From Candidatus Zixiibacteriota bacterium (lineage in GTDB: Bacteria; Zixibacteria; MSB-5A5; GN15; FEB-12): 64,000 nucleotides of DNA. Location of the stretch: the NCBI GenBank assembly GCA_040756055.1, contig JBFLZR010000001.1, positions 127,849-191,848 of the forward strand, read 5' to 3'. The notes beneath the pieces were generated by a model. It had not been told where the DNA came from. It did no database searches and saw only the letters and a list, made by a program, of their open reading frames with translations. Within the stretch, counting starts at the first letter, position 1, and each line of letters begins with the position of its first letter. Made by a program: the position numbers and the translations under genes. Shown here piece by piece: positions 57,459-64,000 of this stretch.

Positions 57459-58216
57459 AGCGGAAATGGAAGATTGTACTTATACTTTCTTTGATCGGCA
57501 ACCTCTGTATTTTCTACGTTGCCTATAAGGCACTCGAGTACCGGGCGCACATAAATCACTTTCTCGACAAATACACTCATGTCACAGCCGAATTTTCGGA
57601 ACGGTCGGTTTTCGAGCAGGACAATGCGAGACTCAAGGGGAGTCCACCGGCAGGCAATCGGGTTGTTTTTTTTGGTACCCAGGTGATTAAGAAGTGGGAT
57701 CTGAAGAGGTATTTTGAAAACTATGAGCCTGTTAATCGTGGCGTTGCGGGCCAGAGGGCATCGGGGTTTCTGCTGCGGTTCAAACCTGATGTAATCGAGC
57801 TTGAGCCTATGGCCGTGCTGATAGAGCTTAGCTCGTACAATTTCCGCCCCGAGAACACGGTCAAGGAGCTTGAGGACTATGTATCGCTCATAGCCCAGTT
57901 GTCGCGGGTGAACGGGATCGAGCCGATTCTGACCACGGTCATACCGCCGGCCGTGGACGTGGAGGTGGAGGGTCACGGGGATTATTCTGTGCATGACAGT
58001 CTGAAAGTTTATAATGATTGGATAAGGACATATTGCACGGACAACGAATATGCGCTCGCAGATTTTTACAGCATACTTGCTGACAGCAACGGATACCTGT
58101 CAGGTAATTTGGCTTCAAACGCTGTTGAACCGAACGAAGAGGGGTACGGCTTGCTATCCGAGGCGGTACTGAAAACGCTACAGAACGTCAAGGTAACCGC
58201 CGGATTATCTGATTAG
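57455..58216 (+). CDS. Degenerate SGNH-hydrolase-like exported protein
   Basis: A 253-residue protein with an N-terminal membrane/signal helix and an SGNH fold. Block I reads F-F-G-T-Q where hydrolases have G-D-S (Gln76 for the Ser nucleophile); block II N-R-G-V-A-G-Q and the Asn of block III (S-S-Y-N-F) remain; block V reads N-A-V-E-P-N-E-E-G-Y where the catalytic D-x-x-H would be. Ser, Asp and His are thus all replaced, so it is probably not an active esterase but a binding or partner protein. GAGGAG precedes the ATG. It stands between a glycosyltransferase and an O-acyltransferase. Confidence 0.72.
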   Translation: MKRKWKIVLILSLIGNLCIFYVAYKALEYRAHINHFLDKYTHVTAEFSERSVFEQDNARLKGSPPAGNRVVFFGTQVIKKWDLKRYFENYEPVNRGVAGQRASGFLLRFKPDVIELEPMAVLIELSSYNFRPENTVKELEDYVSLIAQLSRVNGIEPILTTVIPPAVDVEVEGHGDYSVHDSLKVYNDWIRTYCTDNEYALADFYSILADSNGYLSGNLASNAVEPNEEGYGLLSEAVLKTLQNVKVTAGLSD

Positions 58217-58432
58217 CAATTGTGTGGAGAGGTCCGTATTTTTTCGCCGTCCGAAGCCCGGGTTTATCGGATAGCGGCGGTTCGGCTGCGGCGGCTGACT
58301 CTGAAGCGCTTTTATTATTGACTAAAAACGACCAAATTATAATATTGCCGCCACGGAAATCTCTAAGGGTGACCGGCGGCCGTAAGCTTTTTAACCAGAG
58401 AATAGTTATAACCTGTTGTCCCGAGAAAACCT

Positions 58433-59869
58433 GTGCTTTTTAACTCCTTCGAATTCGCAATATTCTTCCCGGTGATACTTGTCCTTTACTGGTTGCTTTC
58501 GCTGCGCTATCAAAATATTCTCTTGCTGGTCGGCAGTTATTTCTTCTACGGTTATTGGGATTGGCGATTTCTTTCGCTGATTGCCCTTTCGACAATTATC
58601 GATTATTTCGCCGGTCTAAAAATCGAACAGGCTCATCAGGCCGGCCCGGCGAAAAGCGAAAAAAAGAAACAATTCTGGCTTTTGACCAGCATATTTGCCA
58701 ATCTCGGTATCCTCGGTTTCTTCAAATACTTCAATTTCTTTGTTGACAGTTTCGCGGCCCTGCTCGGAGCGGCCGGCGTAAATTCCGAGGGATTGTACTT
58801 AAATATTATCCTTCCGGTGGGCATCTCGTTCTACACGTTCCAGACCATGAGTTACACCATTGATGTCTATCGTGGCATTATGAAGCCAACCCGCAGTCTG
58901 CTGGGCTTCGCCGTTTACGTTGCTTTTTTTCCGCAGCTTGTGGCCGGACCGATCGAAAGGGCCAAGAACCTGCTTCCCCGTATCTTGGGCAAAAGACAGT
59001 TCAATTTGGACCAGTTCTTTGAGGGAACGCATCTTATCCTGCTTGGGTTGTTTAAGAAAGTCTATGTCGCCGACAATTTGGCTCCTTATGTCGACAGCAT
59101 TTTCGCCTCAGCCAGTCATACCGGCTTTGAGGTAATCGCCGGAGCCTACCTTTTTGCTTTCCAAATTTACTGTGATTTCTCCGGATACTCTGATATCGCT
59201 CGCGGCTGCGCCAAGTGTATGGGTATCGAACTAATGGTTAATTTCAGGTATCCTTATGTTGCTGTAAACCCGAGCGATTTTTGGAAGCGGTGGCATATTT
59301 CTCTCTCCTCGTGGTTAGCCGATTATCTGTACATTCCTCTTGGCGGCAACAGGAAGGGTGACGCTGCGACATACAGGAATCTTTCTTTAACGATGCTGCT
59401 TGGCGGCCTCTGGCACGGCGCATCATGGGTTTTCGTGTTGTGGGGGGCCTATCAGGGGGCGCTTTTGATAGGGCACAGGCTCCTGAAATCGCTCTTCTCG
59501 AAACTTGAAGGCCTTACGGGGGTTGTTCCCGCAGCAGTCAAGAAGACTCTCAAGATATTTATCATGTTTCAGTTCGTTTGTGTCGGATGGATAATATTCA
59601 GGGCGGAGTCGATGTCTCAAATAAGGGAAATGACTTCGGCTTTGCTGTACTGGCAGGGCCGCTCGGATTTAACCTTGCTGAAGCCCTTAGTGCAGTTCGC
59701 CCTACCGCTTGTTTTGTTTGAAGTCTTATACACTCTGGTTACGAAAAACGAATGGGCCAACTTCCAGAAAGTTCCAACTCTCGTCAAAAGCGCCGCGTAT
59801 GCGGTTGTTTTCTATCTGCTGACTTTTTACGCGGCCAGAGCCGAGAGCTTTATTTACTTTCAGTTTTAG
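58433..59869 (+). CDS. MBOAT-family membrane O-acyltransferase (AlgI-like)
   Basis: A 478-residue polytopic enzyme of the AlgI/DltB type. The catalytic His sits in G-G-L-W-H-G-A-S-W near residue 327, preceded by N-F-R-Y-P-Y and W-R-W-H-like W-K-R-W-H-I-S-L-S-S-W-L. It would move acyl groups across the membrane and onto an exported glycan, acting with the SGNH proteins encoded on both sides. It starts with GTG; the ribosome site is weak. About 215 bases separate it from the preceding gene, with no convincing frame in between. Confidence 0.92.
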   Translation: MLFNSFEFAIFFPVILVLYWLLSLRYQNILLLVGSYFFYGYWDWRFLSLIALSTIIDYFAGLKIEQAHQAGPAKSEKKKQFWLLTSIFANLGILGFFKYFNFFVDSFAALLGAAGVNSEGLYLNIILPVGISFYTFQTMSYTIDVYRGIMKPTRSLLGFAVYVAFFPQLVAGPIERAKNLLPRILGKRQFNLDQFFEGTHLILLGLFKKVYVADNLAPYVDSIFASASHTGFEVIAGAYLFAFQIYCDFSGYSDIARGCAKCMGIELMVNFRYPYVAVNPSDFWKRWHISLSSWLADYLYIPLGGNRKGDAATYRNLSLTMLLGGLWHGASWVFVLWGAYQGALLIGHRLLKSLFSKLEGLTGVVPAAVKKTLKIFIMFQFVCVGWIIFRAESMSQIREMTSALLYWQGRSDLTLLKPLVQFALPLVLFEVLYTLVTKNEWANFQKVPTLVKSAAYAVVFYLLTFYAARAESFIYFQF

Positions 59870-59887
59870 AGTGGAGAGCTTGACAAG

Positions 59888-61015
59888 TTGACAATAAACG
59901 GAACGATGGTTCGAAAAATAAGTTCGTGGACAGTCTATGCGGCTGTGTTTCTGATTGTGCTCGAGCTTTGCGCCCGCATCGATGACAGGCTTAAGTACGG
60001 CGCACCGTTTTTCGGAGAATATACCGATGAAAGGCTAAGATCTTTCGACGATGAAGGCGTGAGATATAATATCCCCAATATAAGCTTCGAAAAGTGGCAC
60101 CACAATGACCTCGGTTTTCGAGGTCCGGATATAGATTTAAAAAAGCCGGATACGACCACGCGGATAGTCTGTATGGGAACATCGGAAACTTATGGCCTTT
60201 ACGAAAGCCCGGGCAATGAATGGCCGGCTCAATTATCCGGGCAACTGAATCGGACCGGACATTTTGACGTCATCAATGCTGCGACAGTCGGACTCAAGAG
60301 AATACATTATCTAAAATATCTCAAGAAATATGTTTATAGGCTCGACCCGGATATTGTGGTCCTGGTCATCTTCCCTTCATTTGAAAAAGCGGCGCCCCCC
60401 GCAGAAACGATCACCACAGAGACCTCAGTAATACAGGCAACTCCAGAAGAGTCGAACAATCTGACTTTAGAGTCGTTGAAGCCGAGTTTCAGAATCCTCC
60501 CTAAAGCCTGGCAGGTGGTCAAGAGATTTGTCCCCAACTGGATGTTGGAACGATATCAATACTGGAATCGCCTGAAACAAATCCGGGACTTGGAGCGAAG
60601 ATATTTGAAGGGCCAGGCGCCTCTCGACAGGATCCCGACTGAAGACTACGCCGGGTTCAAGACGGACATAGAACAGGTGGTACGAGACCTGAAAAGCAGA
60701 GGTACCCACGTAGTGCTTACAACTTATCCGTTTCTGATGAATCCGCATAATCTTGATAAGTATCCTTTGATCTTCATGGAAGCACGACGGTTCGCCATAG
60801 AACTGTCCTACGAGGGCATGATGGACGCGTGTTCACAGGGAAACCGACTGATCCGACAAATTGCCCGCGAGGAGAACACAGGACTTGTTGACTTATATCT
60901 GGGCATCCCTCAGGACACGGTTCATCTTGCGGACAACGTTCACCTGACCGACGAAGGGGCCAGGCTCGCGGCGGAGCTTGTAGCCAAGTATATCACCGCC
61001 AACTTCGTTCGCTGA
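59888..61015 (+). CDS. Membrane-anchored SGNH-fold acyltransferase/hydrolase partner
   Basis: A 375-residue protein with an N-terminal membrane helix and an AlgX/AlgJ-like SGNH domain. The nucleophile is in C-M-G-T-S-E-T-Y-G (Ser), and the Asp-His pair is in A-D-N-V-H-L-T-D-E-G. It probably accepts acyl groups from the MBOAT protein and passes them to the glycan in the periplasm. It starts 18 bases after that gene. The TTG at 59888 follows GGAG by 12 bases; the ATG at 59906 is an alternative start with no better site. Confidence 0.8.
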   Translation: MTINGTMVRKISSWTVYAAVFLIVLELCARIDDRLKYGAPFFGEYTDERLRSFDDEGVRYNIPNISFEKWHHNDLGFRGPDIDLKKPDTTTRIVCMGTSETYGLYESPGNEWPAQLSGQLNRTGHFDVINAATVGLKRIHYLKYLKKYVYRLDPDIVVLVIFPSFEKAAPPAETITTETSVIQATPEESNNLTLESLKPSFRILPKAWQVVKRFVPNWMLERYQYWNRLKQIRDLERRYLKGQAPLDRIPTEDYAGFKTDIEQVVRDLKSRGTHVVLTTYPFLMNPHNLDKYPLIFMEARRFAIELSYEGMMDACSQGNRLIRQIAREENTGLVDLYLGIPQDTVHLADNVHLTDEGARLAAELVAKYITANFVR

Positions 61016-61039
61016 TTATGTTATTCTCCTTTATTCCAT

Positions 61040-61060
61040 CCTGATGGGGCAGCCATCAGG
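61040..61060 (+). terminator. Hairpin after the surface-glycan locus
   Basis: CCTGATGG-GGCAG-CCATCAGG forms a perfect eight-base stem with a five-base loop 25 bases after the stop. No T run follows, so it may be an RNA-stabilising hairpin or a weak terminator. The next 150 bases hold no gene I can recognise. Confidence 0.45.
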
Positions 61061-61216
61061 GATATGCTGATTCGCGGAAGATTTCGTCTGCGCTGGTTTT
61101 AGTTAATTATCGAGCCAAAGTGTTATTCTTTTCGCGCGGGTCCTCTGTCTGAGTGAATCGGAAACGGACTGATTTGAAGCGATGAAGGGACAATCAAGAC
61201 AAAAGGATCGTTTCCT

Positions 61217-61669
61217 TCATTCCACCCACATGACATCTACTGGGGGGCCTATCGCGGGTGTCATTCCGAAGAACGGATAAAGATGAGAACCGCTGAATGT
61301 GAAAGCCCCCGAGAACGGCCAGAGTTTCAACTCGGCACTATTGTCAAATGACCCCATAACCAAAGTGGTGGTGTAGCGGTCGACATATATCGACCCGAAC
61401 ACGATTTCGATTTCAGGGGCCTCAATCCAGGCACCATCAATTCGGCACTCTACAATTTCAGCGGGCTGCTCGTCGAACAGGCTGCAGAACATACCGGTAA
61501 TCATCGTACCCGACAGATTTTCGAAATTCACCCAGAGCGTATCGCCGCTCACCTGAAAAGAACAATTTACGTTAGCGGTGTCAGGGAACATCAGTCCTTC
61601 ATCAGCGAAGCACGGAGAACTTAACGACACGGCGATCATTATCGGAAGCAATAACGGCGAGATAGACAC
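61217..61669 (-). CDS. Small secreted protein of unknown function, overlapping upstream gene
   Basis: Starting at the GTG at 61669, this frame gives 150 residues with a signal-like stretch (P-L-L-L-P-I-M-I-A-V, cleavage near P-C-F-A-D-E), then a beta-rich domain of about 125 residues. That signal would be encoded in another frame over the last 68 bases of the T9SS-tailed gene. The ATG at 61594 (M-F-P-D-T), eight bases after that gene's stop and preceded by GAAGGA, is the alternative; it has no signal. No family recognised. Confidence 0.5.
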   Translation of the reverse strand: MSISPLLLPIMIAVSLSSPCFADEGLMFPDTANVNCSFQVSGDTLWVNFENLSGTMITGMFCSLFDEQPAEIVECRIDGAWIEAPEIEIVFGSIYVDRYTTTLVMGSFDNSAELKLWPFSGAFTFSGSHLYPFFGMTPAIGPPVDVMWVE

Positions 61670-62276
61670 CCGAAGGCAGGTCTTTTTCCAGGCGGATGTT
61701 GTAATCACCGATCGCCATGCGCTCGCGACGAACGTTTTTAATCTTTCTACCAAGTATATCATATATATCAATTCGATAATAGTCAGACCGGCTCACGTGC
61801 CAGCTTAGTACCATACTCGCGTTGCTGACCGGATTCGGATAGATTTTTATCCGAAGGTCTTCGGGCAACAACTCCGGGTCACTGCCTTGCGGATCATCAA
61901 CGCCAACCACCGTCATAAAAGAAACGGTATCGGAGGTAGCAGCCTGTGAAACGTCATTATAGACCGACACAGCTCTAATAGAAAATATTGCCCAATCGCC
62001 GGGCCGCTCAAGGGTTACAGAGTTGTCTTGTGTAACAGAAGAAGACGAAGTTCCCGTTACTGAATCATTGACGCCGTTGATGTTGTATGACCACGCATAG
62101 TGGTCCAGATTATCACCATAAGGAGGAGGCCCCCACCGAACCAACAGATGACCATCGCTATCGACGGATTGGGAGAGTAGTCTCCCGGGCATCAGGATTA
62201 AAAGCAACAGGCCGAGCGGTATCAGGAATCTTCGGTGACGAGCTAATCTGTCTTTCAGGCAAAACGCAATATTCAT
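61602..62276 (-). CDS. Small secreted protein with T9SS-like sorting domain
   Basis: A 224-residue protein. A signal peptide ends near L-L-S-Q-S, followed by a single fibronectin-like domain (R-W-G-P-P-P-Y-G-D-N) of about 100 residues and a shortened T9SS-type domain: L-R-I-K-I-Y-P-N-P-V, I-Y-D-I-L-G-R and S-G-V-Y-L-A-V. It ends V-V-K-F-S-V-L-R, where the other two tails in this window end in K-M-x-L-L-K. It is probably surface exported. No ribosome site is obvious before the ATG. Confidence 0.75.
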   Translation of the reverse strand: MNIAFCLKDRLARHRRFLIPLGLLLLILMPGRLLSQSVDSDGHLLVRWGPPPYGDNLDHYAWSYNINGVNDSVTGTSSSSVTQDNSVTLERPGDWAIFSIRAVSVYNDVSQAATSDTVSFMTVVGVDDPQGSDPELLPEDLRIKIYPNPVSNASMVLSWHVSRSDYYRIDIYDILGRKIKNVRRERMAIGDYNIRLEKDLPSGVYLAVIASDNDRRVVKFSVLR

Positions 62277-62609
62277 AAGAAATGTATCGGTAGAATATGA
62301 ATTGGCTCAGAGTAACTTCATACCCTGATTATACGTCCATGAGAGGAAAAAGGCGAGCCATTTTCTTGGCGGCTATTTTTCTACCCTTGGAAGGTCTTTC
62401 TCCTCTGCGATTTGCACGGTTTTGGATGGGTCGAAAAGATGGACATAGTTTCTTCATCTATCCGTTTTTTACCCCAGAATAGGCTTGTTGTCGTGCGTAT
62501 ATGCAATATATTGTATTATCATCGAGCCAGGTCCAGCGCGGCAATTGTGTCCGGCCGAATTGTCGCACCGACTGGCGTTCAAAGTGCGATTTGACGCAGG
62601 GAGTTAATA
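62277..62609. other. Divergent intergenic region
   Basis: About 330 AT-rich bases between the T9SS-tailed gene (minus) and the Tat-signal gene (plus). A plus-strand frame at 62297-62482 and another at 62412-62594 lack ribosome sites and coding character. No clear promoter, RNA or repeat seen; GGGAG precedes the next start. Confidence 0.35.
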
Positions 62610-63950
62610 GTGAGTCACATCACCCGGCGAAAATTCATTAAGAATGTAGCCAAAATATCGACCGGTACGGTCATTGGCGGCTATTTGCTGGATTCGTCAT
62701 TGTTGTCGGTGCAGAAGGCACTTGGGGCCACAAAGGCCTACGTATATTTGGCGCGAAACGGATCGCCGGCTGAGAATGTCGCCAAGGTAATCGATATGCG
62801 CTTTGGTGGTATTGAGAATTTTATCGGCTACGATGATGTTGTTGTCATTAACCCCAACGGCCAGTGGACCAACCAAGGAGGCTCGAATTGTGCTTGCTGC
62901 ATGGGGCTTATTGACCTAATTCTGAACCGGCCCGGCGGATTTGACGGTGAGATTATCTTTGCTGAATGCACCCAGTTCTCGACGACCGGCTATTGGACCG
63001 CATCGGAGTCCTGGGAACTGCAGAGAAACGGCCCTTACGGATTCAACGACATGATTCTCTCTTATCAGAATCAGGGATATTCCAATGTGAGCGGCATAAG
63101 AATTCGCAGGAGCCTTGATGAGCCTTCGGAGTGGCCGGTGTTGTTGAGTCCTACGGACGGTCAGGGATGGATCCGGTCGGAGTGGGTCTCCCCCACAACC
63201 GGATGTCTGTTCTATCTGCCTCACCCCGTAATCAGGTCTCCGTATTCCAACAGGCTGGTAGATCTCAACAGCGGGGTGTATGAGGAAGGAGTACAGGCTC
63301 CTGTAAATTTGAGATTTATCAAAATACCTAATCTCAACAATCACGGGATCAATGCTCAGCAAGACTATGCTGGCATCACCAGCGCCACGAAGTCTTTTTT
63401 GGGAATAGCCGAGCTGGAGGGAGATGTTAGCGGACAGTTTCAGGACGGCCATCGTAATATGCACTGCTATTCCGACGGATGTCACGGTGGAACGCTGGCC
63501 CAGCGAGCGTTCGCGACCGGTGAGTCTGCCGGTGCATGGATGAAGCTCTGCCGCAAGCCGGATATATTCCTGACAACGGCTGAATGGGTGGGCTGGGGAG
63601 ACAGGACCTCCGATCAGGCTACTCAGGCCCGTACAGTCGGTCTGGCAGAAGACCCGGCATCATTGGACTACTATATGAGCAAGTATGTTGTCTGGCCCTG
63701 TTATCTTCCGCAACAGTATTTCAATCCGGACTATGATATTGCCAACAACATGACTCGCCAGACGATAGACGGCTGTGTCAGTCAGGGGTTCGGTACGGCC
63801 AGTGAGGACGAGCTCGCGGCCTATGTATACGATTTCAACGCCCCGGAGGTGTTTCGATTCGATATAGACCGGATGATTCAGAAGTTTCGCAGCGGCGAGG
63901 CAACGCAGCAGGATGTTCTGGACCTCATTGAACAGTACAACCAGGGTTGA
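62610..63950 (+). CDS. Tat-exported uncharacterised protein, DUF362-like
   Basis: A 446-residue protein whose first residues (T-R-R-K-F-I-K-N-V-A) are a twin-arginine signal, so it is exported folded and probably contains a cofactor. The mature part resembles the DUF362 family (V-V-V-I-N-P-N-G-Q-W, I-P-N-L-N-N-H), with Cys in N-C-A-C-C-M-G-L and H-C-Y-S-D-G-C-H-G-G that may bind a metal. It starts with GTG preceded by GGGAG. The next gene begins four bases later and also shows a Tat motif, suggesting an operon of Tat-exported proteins. Confidence 0.6.
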   Translation: MSHITRRKFIKNVAKISTGTVIGGYLLDSSLLSVQKALGATKAYVYLARNGSPAENVAKVIDMRFGGIENFIGYDDVVVINPNGQWTNQGGSNCACCMGLIDLILNRPGGFDGEIIFAECTQFSTTGYWTASESWELQRNGPYGFNDMILSYQNQGYSNVSGIRIRRSLDEPSEWPVLLSPTDGQGWIRSEWVSPTTGCLFYLPHPVIRSPYSNRLVDLNSGVYEEGVQAPVNLRFIKIPNLNNHGINAQQDYAGITSATKSFLGIAELEGDVSGQFQDGHRNMHCYSDGCHGGTLAQRAFATGESAGAWMKLCRKPDIFLTTAEWVGWGDRTSDQATQARTVGLAEDPASLDYYMSKYVVWPCYLPQQYFNPDYDIANNMTRQTIDGCVSQGFGTASEDELAAYVYDFNAPEVFRFDIDRMIQKFRSGEATQQDVLDLIEQYNQG

Positions 63951-63953
63951 CGG

Positions 63954-64000
63954 ATGACTGAACGCCGCACAGTTGTAAAATTACTTGGGTCGCTTCCGTT
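63954..64000 (+). CDS. Start of a Tat-signal protein, cut by window edge
   Basis: Only 15 codons are present: M-T-E-R-R-T-V-V-K-L-L-G-S-L-P. R-R-T-V-V-K-L-L-G is a twin-arginine motif. The ATG lies four bases after the preceding stop. Nothing more can be said. Confidence 0.55.
   Translation, partial: MTERRTVVKLLGSLP

Noticed and set aside
58222-58443. A 73-codon frame between the SGNH-like and MBOAT genes
   Set aside because: No ribosome site, low-complexity Ala/Ser composition, and overlap with the MBOAT start.
1-64000. tRNA, rRNA, CRISPR arrays, insertion sequences or prophage genes
   Set aside because: I looked through the gaps on both strands and saw no cloverleaf candidates, regularly spaced repeats, transposase motifs or phage genes.

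Overview
The window looks like a chromosomal contig of an anaerobic or microaerophilic bacterium of the FCB superphylum, plausibly Candidatus Zixibacteria or a relative. Three secreted proteins (4007-6085, 54771-56177, 61602-62276) end in a type IX secretion (T9SS)-like C-terminal domain; two carry the N-Y-P-N-P-F-N-P entry motif and a K-M-x-L-L-K end, the third a shorter version. Lipoproteins, porins and other outer-membrane proteins indicate a Gram-negative envelope. I saw no rRNA, tRNA, CRISPR array or insertion sequence. The taxonomic call is inference from gene content.

Layout. 1-6.1 kb: a truncated lipoprotein, two bd-oxidase-like membrane proteins each with a C-terminal cytochrome c motif, and a T9SS-tailed multicopper oxidase. 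6.5-10.7 kb: a hydroxyproline-degradation operon (glycyl-radical activase, trans-4-hydroxyproline dehydratase, trans-3-hydroxyproline dehydratase-like racemase-fold enzyme). 10.7-13.8 kb: a Tat-exported [NiFe] hydrogenase with its maturation protease. 14.2-16.7 kb: an overlapping trio (isochorismatase fold, flavoprotein, RlmN-like radical SAM). 16.8-27.0 kb: nine co-directional genes: NfnAB, NuoE/F/G-like subunits, a protein with degraded H-cluster motifs, a DRTGG-ATPase, a DRTGG protein and a Cys-rich protein. This is the most unusual block: it has the accessory set of bifurcating [FeFe]-hydrogenase loci, but the catalytic position is held by a NuoG/formate-dehydrogenase-type protein without the Mo-ligating Cys/Sec.

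27.6-33.4 kb: a rubrerythrin-like protein, a PilV/PilW/PilX/PilX-type minor pilin operon and a serine hydrolase. 33.5-41.7 kb: mixed enzymes (dimethylargininase family, GNAT, HI0933 flavoprotein, kinase-like protein, B12-radical SAM, YgiQ) and an orphan encapsulated-ferritin-like gene without encapsulin. 41.7-49.8 kb: a sigma-54-type promoter before a small secreted protein, a beta-barrel protein, a Na+/solute symporter, and a znu-like metal ABC operon led by a Cys-rich ribbon-helix-helix protein with a palindrome lying across its own promoter. 49.9-54.4 kb: YihY, MscS, CorA, then EpsI and exosortase. 54.8-61.0 kb: an FnIII/T9SS protein and an envelope-glycan locus (glycosyltransferase, degenerate SGNH protein, MBOAT acyltransferase, intact SGNH protein). 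61.2-64 kb: two small secreted proteins and two Tat-signal proteins, the last cut by the window edge.

Together the genes suggest fermentation of peptides (including collagen-type hydroxyproline), H2 and ferredoxin/NAD(P)H electron balancing, and a decorated cell surface. Functions come from motif recognition without database searches.
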